Shown piece after piece: positions 18,498-29,184 of a stretch of DNA of 60,259 nucleotides; position 1 is the stretch's first letter; the number at the start of each line of letters is the position of its first letter. The translations under genes and the position numbers were made by a program. Location: the NCBI RefSeq assembly GCF_018860755.1, contig NZ_JAHKPW010000003.1, positions 1-60,259 on the forward strand, read 5' to 3'. This DNA is from Colwellia sp. D2M02 (GTDB taxonomy: Bacteria; Pseudomonadota; Gammaproteobacteria; Enterobacterales; Alteromonadaceae). The notes beneath the pieces are model-generated. The model saw nothing but the letters and a program-made list of their open reading frames with translations, was not told where the DNA came from and did not search any database.

Positions 18498-19421
18498 ATG
18501 CAATTTCCAACTAACATAACAGCCTTCACCGTCTTTACTTTTTTAAAAGCAACAAAGACACAGCGCAAGGTAGCGCAAATATGTCTACTTATTTTAGTCA
18601 CCTATATTGCTTATTTAAGTGCTCAAATTACCTGGTTTTCATTACCCAATACAACCAGTAGTAGTGTTACTGTTCCGCCTAAAACTTCTTTTAAGGGACA
18701 AGCTTCAGAGCAAGATTTTGACTTATCACCACTACAGCAGCTTCATTTGTTTGGGCAATACAATAAAACTGAAGAAAAAGTTGAAGTTGTCGCAGTACAA
18801 GACGCACCTCAAACACGTTTGAACTTAACTCTCTCTGGTCTTGTTGCTAGTGATAACCCTGAAAATGCCGCGGCTATTATACAGTATCAAGGTAAGCAAG
18901 AAACTTACGGAATTGATGAGTTAATTAAAGGAACACGGGCGAGTTTAGCGCAAGTATTGATGGATCGTGTTTTAATAAAACACGCAGGTAAACTAGAAAC
19001 ACTCATGCTTGACGGCTTTGACTATAAAGAGCCGGCGCGCACTATTAGTCGCCGCGATGATATTACCGCTGAAAATAGTGTGGTTGATAATCGCAGTAAC
19101 GCTAACTTAATTGCCACCGCGCAAGAGTTGCGCGATGAAATATCACAAGACCCGAGTAGTATTTCTGATTATTTAAATATACAGCCAGTGATGAAAGAAG
19201 GTGAAATTATTGGCTACTCATTACGTGCTGGTAAAAGCCCAGAGTTTTTTCAACAGGCAGGTTTGAAGTCTGGCGATGTTGCCCTGCAAATGAATGGTTA
19301 TGATTTAACGGCGCCAGATGAAGCAATGCAGGCATTAGCCGAAATGAAAGAAGCGACTGATATCTCGCTTTTAATTGATCGTAACGGTAACACAGTAGAA
19401 ATTATTTTTAGCCTTAACTAG
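18498..19421 (+). CDS. gspC: Type II secretion protein GspC
   Basis: A 307-residue inner-membrane protein linking the T2SS inner-membrane platform to the secretin. One membrane segment lies near residues 27-45. A homology-region domain follows, with LHLFGQYNKTEE and TLSGLVASDNPENAAAII, and then a PDZ domain (about 215-305) with SLRAGKSPEFFQQAGLKSGD. The ATG at 18498 is preferred over a TTG five codons earlier. It is the first gene of a twelve-gene run, gspC to gspN. The prepilin peptidase gene (gspO/pilD) is not in the window. Confidence 0.92.
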   Translation: MQFPTNITAFTVFTFLKATKTQRKVAQICLLILVTYIAYLSAQITWFSLPNTTSSSVTVPPKTSFKGQASEQDFDLSPLQQLHLFGQYNKTEEKVEVVAVQDAPQTRLNLTLSGLVASDNPENAAAIIQYQGKQETYGIDELIKGTRASLAQVLMDRVLIKHAGKLETLMLDGFDYKEPARTISRRDDITAENSVVDNRSNANLIATAQELRDEISQDPSSISDYLNIQPVMKEGEIIGYSLRAGKSPEFFQQAGLKSGDVALQMNGYDLTAPDEAMQALAEMKEATDISLLIDRNGNTVEIIFSLN

Positions 19422-19511
19422 ACGTAAGTACTCAATCGGTACCAATGTCCTTAGTACTTAATTATCAAATTTTTGATTAGCACAACACCAGAAGAATATA
19501 GAGATAACATA

Positions 19512-21623
19512 ATGATTAAACGTTTTTTACTGATATTAAGCACAGCCATTGCTTTTAGTGGTTTATGCTATGTAGGTCAGGTAAGTGCAACACAGTATTC
19601 ACCTAATTTTAAAGACACTGAAATTACTGAGTTTGTGAATATTGTAGGTAAAAACTTAAAGAAAACGATGATTGTTGACCCGCAAGTTCGCGGTAAAGTT
19701 AATGTACGCAGTTACGACTTATTATCAGAAGATCAATATTATCAATTTTTTCTAAACGTGCTTGAAGTTTATGGTTTTTCAGCGGTAACTATGGATAACG
19801 GCATCATAAAAATTATCCGTAATAAAGATGCTAAAACTGCTGCTATTCCAGTTGTCGGTAGCAAAAGCAGCATTATTGGCGATGAAATGGTTACCCGTGT
19901 TGTTGAAGTTAAAAATGTTACTGTACGTGAATTAGTTCCTTTGTTACGTCAATTATCAGACCAAGCGGGTGGTGGTAATGTGGTTAATTACGACCCTGCT
20001 AATGTCATTATGTTGACTGGTACGGCTTCAACCGTTAATCGTTTGGTCAATATTATAGAGCGAGTTGACCGAGCAGGTGATCAGGCAGTACAAATTATTA
20101 AATTGAAATACGCCTCTGCTGGTGAAATGGTACGTATTATTGAAGCGATGAATAAAACCGCTACCGGTAAAGCAGGACAACCTACCTTTCTTATTCCAAC
20201 TATTGTTGCTGATGATCGCTCTAATAGCGTTATTGTTAGCGGCGAAATTAAAGCGCGAGAACGTGTGGCTAACCTCGTTAAACGCCTTGATAATGAGCTA
20301 GAAACTAGCGGTAATACTCGTGTTTATTATTTAAAATATTCTAAAGCAGAAGACTTAGTAAAAGTGCTTGAAGGTGTTAGTGAGTCTATCGCCTCAGAAG
20401 AAAGTGCAGGTCAACCTAAAGCACGTAGCTCGTCAAAGCGTGAAGTAAGTATTGATGCGCATGAGTCGACTAATGCCTTAGTTATTACTGCCCAGCCAGA
20501 TATGTTACGTTCACTTGAAGCGGTTATTCGACAGCTTGATGTGCGTCGTGCTCAAGTACTTGTTGAAGCGATTATTGTTGAAGTTTTTGAAAGTGACGGT
20601 GTTAGCTTAGGAGTGCAATGGTACAACGAGCAAGGCGGCTTTACTCAGTTTACTAATGGTCCTGCGAGTATTTCACAGGTCGCGGCAGGTGCGAAAGCTG
20701 CTGAATCTATACCAGGGGCTTATGTTCCACCTGTACTTAGTCCAAGTAACGGGGAAGTGGTGCAACCAGGTTATAATAAAGAAAGTACCAACGGCGATTA
20801 CTCATTACTCGCGAAAACCTTAGGTACAGTAAGCGGTATGATGTTTGGTATTATGAAAAACGATTGGGGCGCTATTGTACAAGCAGTGAGTGCCGATACC
20901 AATTCAAATATTCTCGCGACACCAAGTATTACCACCTTAGATAACGAAGAAGCTTACTTTATTGTTGGTCAAGAAGTACCCATTATTACTGGCTCTGCAA
21001 CGGGTGATAATAATGCTAACCCTTTCCAAACCGTAGACCGTCAAGAAGTGGGTATTAAATTGCGTGTTACCCCACAAGTCAATGAAGGTAATGCAGTCCA
21101 ACTAATTATTGAACAAGAAGTTTCATCAGTTAGTGGTACTACTGGCGTTGATATTTCAATTAACAAACGTGAAATAAAAACCACGGTTATGGCCGATAAT
21201 GGCGACACGGTTATATTGGGTGGTTTAATTGATGAAGATGTGCAAGAAAGCGTACAAAAAGTACCGTTGTTGGGTGATATCCCAATTATTGGTCACTTAT
21301 TTAAGTCAACCAGTAATAGTACCCGTAAGCGTAACTTAATGGTGTTTTTACGTGCCACTATAGTGCGTGATGCTGCGTTAATGCGTGATATCAGTGAAAA
21401 CAAATATAACTACATTCGTGCGGATCAAATTCGTAAACACGAAGAAGGCTTATCGCTGATGAGTGATGAAAATATGCCTATTTTACCTCAGTGGCAAGAC
21501 GAGCTGACATTACCACCGTCATTTAAAGAATACCAAGACGATATTGAAGCTAAAAAAGCCGCAGCTGAAAAGCAAGCGCGTGAGCTTAGTGAAAAACTGT
21601 CAACCAAGGACGCGCAAGAATAA
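19512..21623 (+). CDS. gspD: Type II secretion secretin GspD
   Basis: A 703-residue outer-membrane channel subunit. After a signal peptide (about residues 1-27) come the N0 domain ([20 protein letters not shown]), N1-N3 repeats (about 110-360) and the secretin barrel (about 370-640). [20 protein letters not shown] and [17 protein letters not shown] are secretin signatures. The tail (about 640-703) is charged and could be a pilotin-binding S-domain. ATG at 19512 is preferred to the in-frame TTG at 19473, which lies 13 codons out and would spoil the signal peptide. The stop overlaps the gspE start (TAATG). Confidence 0.94.
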   Translation: MIKRFLLILSTAIAFSGLCYVGQVSATQYSPNFKDTEITEFVNIVGKNLKKTMIVDPQVRGKVNVRSYDLLSEDQYYQFFLNVLEVYGFSAVTMDNGIIKIIRNKDAKTAAIPVVGSKSSIIGDEMVTRVVEVKNVTVRELVPLLRQLSDQAGGGNVVNYDPANVIMLTGTASTVNRLVNIIERVDRAGDQAVQIIKLKYASAGEMVRIIEAMNKTATGKAGQPTFLIPTIVADDRSNSVIVSGEIKARERVANLVKRLDNELETSGNTRVYYLKYSKAEDLVKVLEGVSESIASEESAGQPKARSSSKREVSIDAHESTNALVITAQPDMLRSLEAVIRQLDVRRAQVLVEAIIVEVFESDGVSLGVQWYNEQGGFTQFTNGPASISQVAAGAKAAESIPGAYVPPVLSPSNGEVVQPGYNKESTNGDYSLLAKTLGTVSGMMFGIMKNDWGAIVQAVSADTNSNILATPSITTLDNEEAYFIVGQEVPIITGSATGDNNANPFQTVDRQEVGIKLRVTPQVNEGNAVQLIIEQEVSSVSGTTGVDISINKREIKTTVMADNGDTVILGGLIDEDVQESVQKVPLLGDIPIIGHLFKSTSNSTRKRNLMVFLRATIVRDAALMRDISENKYNYIRADQIRKHEEGLSLMSDENMPILPQWQDELTLPPSFKEYQDDIEAKKAAAEKQARELSEKLSTKDAQE

Positions 21624-23251
21624 TGACAGATAACGTAAATACTCCTTCTGACAATAGTGACAGCGTATTAGCTGATGATGGGTTAGCCGCTGTACTTGAG
21701 CAGGGTGATGTCAAAGTAGAGCTACGTGAGCAAGTAAGTGATGATGATGCGCCAATGGGAACTTGGTTGCTGCCCTTTGCTTTTGCTAAGCGCCATAGCG
21801 TATTGTTAACCGCTAACGAGTTGGATGAAAATAGTGAGCCTCGCGCAGAAAAGTACGTACTGCACTGCTTAGAGAATGTTGATTTCGATATTATTTTAGA
21901 AGTACGTCGTATCGTTAAAACAGCTTTTAGCTTTAATATTTTATCGGCGAATGCTTTTGAGTTGCTATTAACACAAACCTATCAACGCGACTCTTCAGAA
22001 GCACAGCAAATGATGGAAGATATTGGCAACGAGGTTGACTTGTACTCGCTTGCTGATGAAATGGTTGAAAGTGAAGATTTACTCGAAAATGAAGATGATG
22101 CGCCAATTATTAAATTAATTAACGCTATGTTGAGCGAAGCGATTAAAGAAAGTGCCTCTGATATTCATATTGAAACCTTTGAAAACGCACTGCAAATACG
22201 CTTTCGAGTAGATGGCGTTTTACGTGAGGTGTTAAAGCCTAACCGTAAATTAGCCTCATTACTGGTTTCTCGTATCAAGGTTATGGCTAAGCTTGATATC
22301 GCAGAGAAGCGTATTCCACAAGATGGTCGTATTTCATTGCGCATTGGTGGTCGTGCGGTTGATGTGCGTGTATCTACCATGCCAACAGGGCATGGCGAGC
22401 GTGTAGTATTGCGTTTATTAGACAAAAATGCCGCCCGCCTTGATCTTAAAGATTTAGGCATGACCGATATTAATCGCGTTAATTTCTCTAATCTCATTGA
22501 AAAGCCTCATGGCATTATCCTTGTAACCGGCCCTACTGGCTCAGGTAAAAGTACCACCTTATATGCTGGCTTAACGCAAATTGACGCTAAAGAGCGTAAT
22601 ATTTTAACTGTTGAAGACCCAATAGAGTTTGCCATTGAAGGTATTGGGCAAACGCAAGTAAATACTAAAGTTGATATGACTTTTGCTCGCGGCTTACGCG
22701 CTATTTTGCGACAAGACCCTGATGTAGTTATGGTTGGTGAAATTCGAGATTTAGAAACGGCGCAAATAGCGGTACAAGCGAGTTTAACCGGGCATTTAGT
22801 GTTATCTACTTTGCATACTAATACCGCAGCAGGCGCAATTACTCGTATGGAAGATATGGGGGTTGAGCCTTTCTTGTTATCGTCAAGTTTATTAGGGGTC
22901 TTAGCACAGCGTTTAGTAAGAACATTATGTCCACATTGTAAGCAAAGCCATTCTCCTGATGAAGAAGAGCGACACTTATTAGCCCTTAATACTGATAGCG
23001 ACGCTGTTATTTATCGCGCGACAGGTTGTGAAAAATGTAACTTCAAAGGTTATCGCGGTCGTATGGGTATTCATGAATTATTACCGGTAGACGAACATGT
23101 GCGTGAGCTTATTCATAATGGTCATGGAGAACAAGCCATTGAGAAATATGTGCGTACCTCTGCAGCGAGTATTCGACGAGATGGTTTTGATAAAGTGCTT
23201 TTAGGGCAAACAACCTTAGAGGAGGTTTTACGCGTTACTCGAGAAGACTAA
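21623..23251 (+). CDS. gspE: Type II secretion ATPase GspE
   Basis: A 542-residue cytoplasmic ATPase that powers pseudopilus assembly. Walker A is GPTGSGKST near residue 303, Walker B ends in VVMVGEIRD, and a four-cysteine zinc loop is made by CPHC (about 436) and CEKC (about 470). The N-terminal 70 residues are acidic and low in conserved features, and no MshEN-type repeat is present, unlike MshE in the same window. It shares one base with the gspD stop codon. Confidence 0.95.
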   Translation: MTDNVNTPSDNSDSVLADDGLAAVLEQGDVKVELREQVSDDDAPMGTWLLPFAFAKRHSVLLTANELDENSEPRAEKYVLHCLENVDFDIILEVRRIVKTAFSFNILSANAFELLLTQTYQRDSSEAQQMMEDIGNEVDLYSLADEMVESEDLLENEDDAPIIKLINAMLSEAIKESASDIHIETFENALQIRFRVDGVLREVLKPNRKLASLLVSRIKVMAKLDIAEKRIPQDGRISLRIGGRAVDVRVSTMPTGHGERVVLRLLDKNAARLDLKDLGMTDINRVNFSNLIEKPHGIILVTGPTGSGKSTTLYAGLTQIDAKERNILTVEDPIEFAIEGIGQTQVNTKVDMTFARGLRAILRQDPDVVMVGEIRDLETAQIAVQASLTGHLVLSTLHTNTAAGAITRMEDMGVEPFLLSSSLLGVLAQRLVRTLCPHCKQSHSPDEEERHLLALNTDSDAVIYRATGCEKCNFKGYRGRMGIHELLPVDEHVRELIHNGHGEQAIEKYVRTSAASIRRDGFDKVLLGQTTLEEVLRVTRED

Positions 23252-23266
23252 CCGAAAACACTAATC

Positions 23267-24499
23267 ATGGCAGCATTTGAATACCAAGCGGTTGATAGCC
23301 GAGGCAAAACTAAAAAAGGCGTTGTTGAAAGCGATACGCCAAGGCAAGCGCGTAATTTATTACGTGAGCAAGGGCTTATGCCAATTGAAGTTAATGCCAC
23401 TTTAGCTAAGCACAAAAAACAAAACGAACAGTCAACACTGTTTTCAGGCAGTGGTGGCGGTAAGGTCTCGGCCAGTGAATTAGCGTTAATAACACGCCAG
23501 TTAGCGACTTTAGTTGAGTCAGGTTTGCCATTAGAAGAGTCATTGATTGCGGTCGCGGAGCAATGTGAAAAAAATCGTATCAAAAGTATGATTATGGGAG
23601 TTCGTACTAAAGTTACCGAGGGCTACGGTCTAGCTGAAAGTATGGGTGAATACCCTAAAATATTTAATCGTTTATATCGCGCTATGGTTGCGGCAGGTGA
23701 AAAGTCAGGTCATTTAGATAAAGTACTTAATCGCCTTGCCGATTACACCGAAAAACGCCAGCAAATGCGCTCTCAGCTGATCCAAGCGTTAGTTTACCCC
23801 ATTATTATGACCGTGGTTGCCATTGGCGTTATTGCTATTTTATTAACTGCCGTTGTCCCTAAAATTATTGGCCAATTTGAGCATATGGGTGAGAGCTTAC
23901 CAGGTACCACACAATTTTTAATTGCCAGTAGTGAGTTTTTACAAAATTACGGTTTGGTTATTGTCGTAATTATTGCTGCATTAATGCTGCTATTTTCACA
24001 ATTAATGAAGAAACCAGCCTTTGAATTGGCATTTCATCGACGTTTATTAATTATTCCTGGGGTTGGAAAAGTAGCTCGCGGTATTAATACAGCACGTTTT
24101 GCCCGCACGTTAAGTATATTAACCGCAAGTGCAGTGCCGCTATTAGAGAGTATGCGTATATCAGGGCAGGTTTTAGATAATTTACATATTAAACAGCAGG
24201 TTAGTTCAGCCACAGATAAGGTTCGCGAAGGGGCAAGCTTGCGTGTATCGTTAGAGCAAACCAAGTTATTCCCGCCGATGATGTTGCATATGATATCCAG
24301 CGGTGAAAAAAGTGGTCAGTTAGAGCATATGCTTGGGCGTGCAGCGGATAACCAAGATCGAGAATTTGAAGCGTTAGTGGCGATATCGCTTAAAGCATTT
24401 GAACCTGCCCTTATGGTAGGAATGGCGGGTGTCGTACTGTTTATTGTTATGGCCATTTTGCAGCCAATTTTACAATTAAATAGCTTAGTTGGCGGTTAA
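23267..24499 (+). CDS. gspF: Type II secretion platform protein GspF
   Basis: A 410-residue polytopic inner-membrane protein, the platform on which GspE acts. It begins AAFEYQAVDSRGKTKKGVVE, typical of GspF/PilC, and has two repeated T2SSF domains (about 70-195 and 275-400) with membrane segments near 170-195, 225-245 and 375-405. It lies 15 bases after gspE. Confidence 0.94.
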   Translation: MAAFEYQAVDSRGKTKKGVVESDTPRQARNLLREQGLMPIEVNATLAKHKKQNEQSTLFSGSGGGKVSASELALITRQLATLVESGLPLEESLIAVAEQCEKNRIKSMIMGVRTKVTEGYGLAESMGEYPKIFNRLYRAMVAAGEKSGHLDKVLNRLADYTEKRQQMRSQLIQALVYPIIMTVVAIGVIAILLTAVVPKIIGQFEHMGESLPGTTQFLIASSEFLQNYGLVIVVIIAALMLLFSQLMKKPAFELAFHRRLLIIPGVGKVARGINTARFARTLSILTASAVPLLESMRISGQVLDNLHIKQQVSSATDKVREGASLRVSLEQTKLFPPMMLHMISSGEKSGQLEHMLGRAADNQDREFEALVAISLKAFEPALMVGMAGVVLFIVMAILQPILQLNSLVGG

Positions 24500-24588
24500 C
24501 TATTAACTAACAGAATATTGTGTAGTCACACTGTTTTTCAATAACAATTAAATTTTTCAAAAATAGTAATTAACGAGTAAGGAAATTT

Positions 24589-25020
24589 ATGAATAAGCAA
24601 AAAAACCAAGGTTTTACCTTATTAGAAGTTATGGTGGTCATCGTGATTTTAGGTATTTTAGCGAGTATGGTTGTGCCAAATTTAATGGGTAGCCAAGAGC
24701 GCGCTAATATGCAAAAAGCTGTTTCAGATATTACAGCGCTTGAGACTTCATTAAGTCTTTATAAAATGGATAATTACGATTACCCAACAACAGATCAAGG
24801 TTTAGAGGCGCTTGTTGAGCGCAGTGATGTTGAACCTGAGCCACGTCGTTTTCCTGAAGACGGTTACATTAAACGTTTACCTAAAGATCCTTGGGGTAAT
24901 GAGTATGTATTACTTAATCCCGGCGAAAATGGAAAAATGGATGTTTTCTCTGCAGGACCAGACGGTGAAGCAGGCACAGAAGACGATATTGGTAACTGGA
25001 ATTTAGGTGACTTTCAGTAA
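24589..25020 (+). CDS. gspG: Major pseudopilin GspG
   Basis: A 143-residue major pseudopilin. The prepilin leader ends in G with the cleavage site QKNQG|FTLLEV, followed by a hydrophobic helix. The C-terminal part carries the calcium-binding loop pattern of GspG (DPWGNEY and SAGPDGEAGTEDDIGNW). AAGGA lies about 8 bases upstream. An 89-base gap before it is long enough to hold an extra promoter for the abundant pilin. Confidence 0.95.
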   Translation: MNKQKNQGFTLLEVMVVIVILGILASMVVPNLMGSQERANMQKAVSDITALETSLSLYKMDNYDYPTTDQGLEALVERSDVEPEPRRFPEDGYIKRLPKDPWGNEYVLLNPGENGKMDVFSAGPDGEAGTEDDIGNWNLGDFQ

Positions 25021-25062
25021 CCTGTAGCAATTAGGTTAAATGCACGGCAACAGATAATAAAT

Positions 25063-25692
25063 ATGATGGGTAAACTACAACGCAGAGCTATTGTCGCAAA
25101 AGGCTTTACCTTAATTGAAGTTATGGTAGTCGTAGCCATTATTGGTGTTGTGGCTACGCTAGTGCAATTTACTTTTGCCGGTAATCGTCCTGAAGACTTA
25201 TTAAAAGAGTCAAGTGATCGCTTTAAAGCTATTTTTGAAGTAGCAAGTGACTATTCAATGCTTAACAACATTGAGTTGGGCGTAGTGATCAAAAAAAATA
25301 GTTATCAATTTTTAGGTTATGACGGCACGCGTTGGGCTGAAATTCCTGAGCAGAACTGGCTTAGTAATGTTGAGTTACCTGAAGGGGTCGAACTTAAAGT
25401 CGCTCTTGACGACTTGCCAATAGATGAGCCGTTATTGTTTAACGCAGACACCTTTAAAGAAAAAGCAGAAGATGAGTTCACGCTGCTATCAAAAGAAGAG
25501 CAAGAGCAACAAATTATTCCGCAAATTTATATTCTTTCTGGCGGAGATATTACCCCTTTTAGTGTTACTTTTCGTTTTGGCGAGCAATCCCCACAAGTGA
25601 TGGCCGATGGTAATGTTCTTGATTTTGCGTATAAAGTTACAGGAATATATAGCGTACCGCTAACTACGCAAGGGCCGATGCTTGATGAATAA
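25063..25692 (+). CDS. gspH: Minor pseudopilin GspH
   Basis: A 209-residue minor pseudopilin. The leader ends at IVAKG|FTLIEVMVVV. The globular part (about 45-209) includes LGYDGTRWAEIP. It lies 42 bases after gspG and its last codons overlap the gspI start. Confidence 0.9.
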   Translation: MMGKLQRRAIVAKGFTLIEVMVVVAIIGVVATLVQFTFAGNRPEDLLKESSDRFKAIFEVASDYSMLNNIELGVVIKKNSYQFLGYDGTRWAEIPEQNWLSNVELPEGVELKVALDDLPIDEPLLFNADTFKEKAEDEFTLLSKEEQEQQIIPQIYILSGGDITPFSVTFRFGEQSPQVMADGNVLDFAYKVTGIYSVPLTTQGPMLDE

Positions 25693-26077
25693 ACTGCTCT
25701 TAAAGACACGCTTTAAACGTGGCTTTACTTTAATTGAAGTAATGTTGGCTATGGCTGTTTTTGCTATTGCAGGTGTGGCATTAGTTGGTGTTGCTGATAA
25801 TAACGCCCGTCATGTTGCTTACCTTGAAGAAAAAATGTTTGCTGGTTGGGTGGCGTCAAACCAGTTGGTAAGCGCACACTTAAGTACTGCTTGGCCACCT
25901 AAAAACAACCTCAAAGGTGAGGTTGAAATGGCGGGGCGTAAATGGTTTTGGTTGCAAAAAGTGATTAAAACCGACAATAACGAAATGCGCGCTATTGTCA
26001 TGGAAGTACGTCTTGATGTTGATGATGAGTCAGCGTTAAGTAGTGTTATGACTTACATTGCACAGGACGCGCCCTAA
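25685..26077 (+). CDS. gspI: Minor pseudopilin GspI
   Basis: A 130-residue minor pseudopilin with a leader ending at RFKRG|FTLIEVMLAMAVF. GspI starts the tip complex with GspJ and GspK. I place the start at ATG 25685; a TTG at 25682 reads in the same frame. It overlaps gspH by eight bases, which implies translational coupling. Its length is typical. Confidence 0.92.
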   Translation: MNKLLLKTRFKRGFTLIEVMLAMAVFAIAGVALVGVADNNARHVAYLEEKMFAGWVASNQLVSAHLSTAWPPKNNLKGEVEMAGRKWFWLQKVIKTDNNEMRAIVMEVRLDVDDESALSSVMTYIAQDAP

Positions 26078-26770
26078 ATGAATATTGTTTTAGGATGTTT
26101 GTCTGTTAATCAAAGCGCTACTCATCACAGTGCTGTGCTTAATAAAGCAGATAATAAAGGGTTCACACTGCTTGAGTTGATTATCGCCATTGCTATTTTC
26201 TCGGTGGTAAGTCTTGCTGGCTTTACTATTTTTGATACCGTACTAAAAGGCGATGCTAATTCAAAAGTGCGTAGTGAGCGACAAAATGAGTTACAACGCG
26301 CTTTTTTATTGATAGAGCGCGACTTTTTACAAATAGCCAAGCGTACTATGCGTATTGAAGGTGAAGCACCAGGTAATAGTTTTTTACTTAGTAGTGACGA
26401 TAACTTTTTAGCGAATGAACAAGCTATTGCTTTTGTACGTCATGGTTGGACTAACCCAGGGTTATTGTTGCCGCGTAGTGACCTTCAAAGTGTTGCTTAT
26501 CGACTAGTTGATAATACTCTAGAGCGTTTGCATTATAACTTTGTTGATGCAGTGGTTGGTGAAGCTCCGAAAATAAGGCCTTTGATTGCATTAGTTGAAA
26601 GTGTCGCTTTTGAATTTTACGATGGTAAAAAATGGCAGAATAAATGGTCAGGTAATAATTTACCTTTAGCGATAGCCATTGAAATTGAAACCAGTGATTT
26701 TGGTTTGATTCGTCGACAATTCTTAGTTGCAGGTGAAGCCCAAAGTACTGATGCAGGGGGCAATCCGTGA
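26078..26770 (+). CDS. gspJ: Minor pseudopilin GspJ
   Basis: A 230-residue minor pseudopilin of the tip complex. The prepilin site reads KADNKG|FTLLELIIAIAIFS. The leader would be 28 residues with the ATG directly after the gspI stop, long for this group, so a downstream start is possible, although none is clearly better. The C-terminal domain has RRQFLVAGE. It overlaps gspK by four bases. Confidence 0.9.
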   Translation: MNIVLGCLSVNQSATHHSAVLNKADNKGFTLLELIIAIAIFSVVSLAGFTIFDTVLKGDANSKVRSERQNELQRAFLLIERDFLQIAKRTMRIEGEAPGNSFLLSSDDNFLANEQAIAFVRHGWTNPGLLLPRSDLQSVAYRLVDNTLERLHYNFVDAVVGEAPKIRPLIALVESVAFEFYDGKKWQNKWSGNNLPLAIAIEIETSDFGLIRRQFLVAGEAQSTDAGGNP

Positions 26771-27813
26771 ATAAGTTAGCGCCTAGTAAGACTATAAAAG
26801 CCACTGCTAAGTCGGCTTATTCACAACAAGGTGTTGCTTTAATTACGGTTATGTTGATTGTAGCGCTTGCTGCCATTATTGCTTCACAAATGACAACGCG
26901 CTTGCAAATGCAAATGCAGCGTAGTGTTAATGCTAGCTTTAACCAGCAGGCATATTGGTATGCGATGGGAGCCGAAGAGTTTGCTAAACGTATTCTCATC
27001 GCTTCGTTTAAAGGTGATGAAAGCGTAACTAACTTAAAACAACCCTGGGCGGCAGGCGCAACTAGTTACCCTGTAGCTTTTGGTAATATTGCCGGTGAAA
27101 TTACTGATTTACAAAGTTGTTTAAACTTAAACGCATTACGTAAGCAGCAATCAGTAGATTCAGCTTCGCCAGCGGCTAAAACGCCTAATGATAAATTACC
27201 TGCGCGTATTGCTTTAGAAAAGTTATTGGTGGCATTAGCTATTGATGGGGTAAGTAGTTATGAAGCCGAAGCCATGGCTGATTCATTAAGTGATTGGCTT
27301 GACGATGATGGCTTTATCAGTGATTACGGTGCAGAAGATGATGACTATGCCAGTCGAGAATTTTCATATTTAGCGGCGAATAATTACTTAGCGAGTGTCA
27401 ACGAATTACGTTTAATTGAGCATTTTACGGTGCCTGCTATTTTAGCGCTAAAACCGTATGTTTGTGTTTTGCCGCAAAGCAGCACACATAAAATTAATAT
27501 TAATACCTTAGATGTTGAAAAAGCAGAATTATTACAAGCATTGCTCGGTTCAACGCTAGATGAAGCACAACAAATATTATCTGCACGAGATGAAAAAGGC
27601 TTTGAAAAAATTGAAGATTTTTATAGCTTGCCAGAGTTTAGTAAAATAGCGCTGGAAGATTGGCAAAAATCACAATTTACTATTGATAGTGAATACTTTT
27701 CATTAAAGGGTCATGCAGACTTTAGTGATAGTTTTTTCTATTTAACCTCTATCATGCAAGTAAAAAGCGATCAAAAAATTCAAATTATTAGTCGTACAAT
27801 AGGACGTAACTAG
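26767..27813 (+). CDS. gspK: Minor pseudopilin GspK
   Basis: A 348-residue minor pseudopilin that caps the pseudopilus tip. It begins with GTG in a GTGA overlap with gspJ. The prepilin site is QQG|VALITVM, with Val in place of Phe at +1, as is usual for GspK. The large alpha domain includes LSDWLDDDGFISDYGAEDDDY, a calcium-site-like acidic stretch. Confidence 0.92.
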   Translation: MNKLAPSKTIKATAKSAYSQQGVALITVMLIVALAAIIASQMTTRLQMQMQRSVNASFNQQAYWYAMGAEEFAKRILIASFKGDESVTNLKQPWAAGATSYPVAFGNIAGEITDLQSCLNLNALRKQQSVDSASPAAKTPNDKLPARIALEKLLVALAIDGVSSYEAEAMADSLSDWLDDDGFISDYGAEDDDYASREFSYLAANNYLASVNELRLIEHFTVPAILALKPYVCVLPQSSTHKININTLDVEKAELLQALLGSTLDEAQQILSARDEKGFEKIEDFYSLPEFSKIALEDWQKSQFTIDSEYFSLKGHADFSDSFFYLTSIMQVKSDQKIQIISRTIGRN

Positions 27814-29093
27814 TGGCAGAAACTTTATTTATACGCCTTGGTAGTCAAGCGCATAACACTATTCATTGGTTGATCTTAGCTAATGCAACGCATAATGAGC
27901 CTGAAATAATTGCCAGTGGTGAATTGGCAAATGCCGAGCAATTAAGCCAATTAACTGAAAAAGCTCAACAGCGGACAGTAAATATTATTGTACCCAGCTG
28001 TGATGTACTACTTAAAGCTCTAACCGTACCGGCTAAATCAACTCGTGCGATGCGTTTAGCTGCGCCTTATATGCTTGAAGATGCACTTGCGCAAGATGTT
28101 GAGCAATTATTTTTTGCTTATCACGAGCAAGCTAATGACGTGGCAGGGCATAACTGTTTTACAGCGGTGGTAAGTCACAAGCAAATGGCACTATGGCTAA
28201 CTTGGTTGGCTGAAGCCAATATTGAAAGCCGCACTTTTTTACCTGAAGTACTGGCAATGCCACTGGCTGAAAATAATTGGTCGGCCATAACCTTAGGTAA
28301 CAATCAACATGAACAAGTTATTGTTCGACAAAGTGCTTGGCAAGGCTTCACCGCTGACTTAGCTACGTGGCAATTGCAATGCCAAGCATTTAGTACGCTT
28401 AAGCAAAGCGAAGGTGGTGAGGAATCTTCAGGTGACAATGATGATTCAGATGAAGTGATTATTGAAAATTACTCACCTTTGCCAACCAGTGATGACTTAA
28501 GGTTAAGTCCAATGCCTGAAGAGTTACCGTTGGCATTATTGGCACGCAATTTTCACAAAGCTAAATTTAATTTATTGCAAGGGCAATACAAAGTAAAAGA
28601 CGCGCGCAGTGGTGATGCTAAACAATGGCTGTGGGTAGCGGGTGTTGCAATGTTTGCCTTATTACTCAACTTAGGGTTTAAGGGCGTGCAATTATGGCAA
28701 ATTAACGCACAACAAGTGGCAGTAGAAGAAGAGATTATCAACACCTATAAACAGGCTTTCCCTAATACTAAGCGTGTTCGTCTCTCTACTATAAAGTCGC
28801 AATTAAATCAGAAACTAGCGCAGTTAGGTGCAGCTAATAATGGTGAAGGTTTTTTAGCGTTATTTGTGAAAGTACAGCCAGCGTTTAATAGCGTACCTTC
28901 CTTAAAGCCTGATACGGTTAAGTTTGATGGTAAACGCCAAGAGCTACGTTTACAAGTAAACGCAAATAGCTACCAAGCATTTGAGCAATTTAAAAATGCG
29001 CTTGAGCAACAAAACTTATCAGTAAAGCTTGGTGCGCAAAATGCTCAAGGTGACGTGGTCTCTGGCTCATTTATTATTCGGAGCAAAGGCTAG
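27813..29093 (+). CDS. gspL: Type II secretion protein GspL
   Basis: A 426-residue bitopic protein that recruits GspE to the membrane. The N-terminal cytoplasmic part (about 1-265) is actin-like in fold in this family; one membrane segment is near residues 270-288 (WLWVAGVAMFALLLNLGF), then a periplasmic ferredoxin-like domain. An acidic stretch near residues 205-217 (EESSGDNDDSDEV) is a linker-like insertion. GTG start, one base overlap with gspK. Confidence 0.92.
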   Translation: MAETLFIRLGSQAHNTIHWLILANATHNEPEIIASGELANAEQLSQLTEKAQQRTVNIIVPSCDVLLKALTVPAKSTRAMRLAAPYMLEDALAQDVEQLFFAYHEQANDVAGHNCFTAVVSHKQMALWLTWLAEANIESRTFLPEVLAMPLAENNWSAITLGNNQHEQVIVRQSAWQGFTADLATWQLQCQAFSTLKQSEGGEESSGDNDDSDEVIIENYSPLPTSDDLRLSPMPEELPLALLARNFHKAKFNLLQGQYKVKDARSGDAKQWLWVAGVAMFALLLNLGFKGVQLWQINAQQVAVEEEIINTYKQAFPNTKRVRLSTIKSQLNQKLAQLGAANNGEGFLALFVKVQPAFNSVPSLKPDTVKFDGKRQELRLQVNANSYQAFEQFKNALEQQNLSVKLGAQNAQGDVVSGSFIIRSKG

Positions 29094-29094
29094 T

Positions 29095-29184
29095 ATGACT
29101 TCAATAAACATAGCTCACATCAATAAGAGTTGTTTGGTACTTTGCTTCGCGCAAAGTGAAATAAGCGTAAAGGAAACATCATAA
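29095..29184 (+). CDS. Possible 29-codon micro-ORF coupling gspL to gspM
   Basis: An ORF too short for routine calling fills the gspL-gspM gap exactly. ATG at 29095 lies one base past the gspL stop and is preceded by AAAGG seven bases upstream. It runs 29 codons and stops with TAA at 29182-29184, overlapping the gspM ATG (TAATG). The peptide is MTSINIAHINKSCLVLCFAQ plus nine residues. No homology is recognised. A short hairpin (29139-29157) lies within it. It may be a coupling leader or chance. Confidence 0.3.
   Translation: MTSINIAHINKSCLVLCFAQSEISVKETS
29139..29157 (+). other. Short hairpin in the gspL-gspM gap
   Basis: ACTTTGC and GCAAAGT (7 bp) enclose the loop TTCGC, giving a compact hairpin. 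No T tract follows, so it is not a normal terminator. Confidence 0.4.

Noticed and set aside
19473..19511. Longer GspD from a TTG start
   Set aside because: The extra 13 residues would precede and spoil a clean signal peptide.
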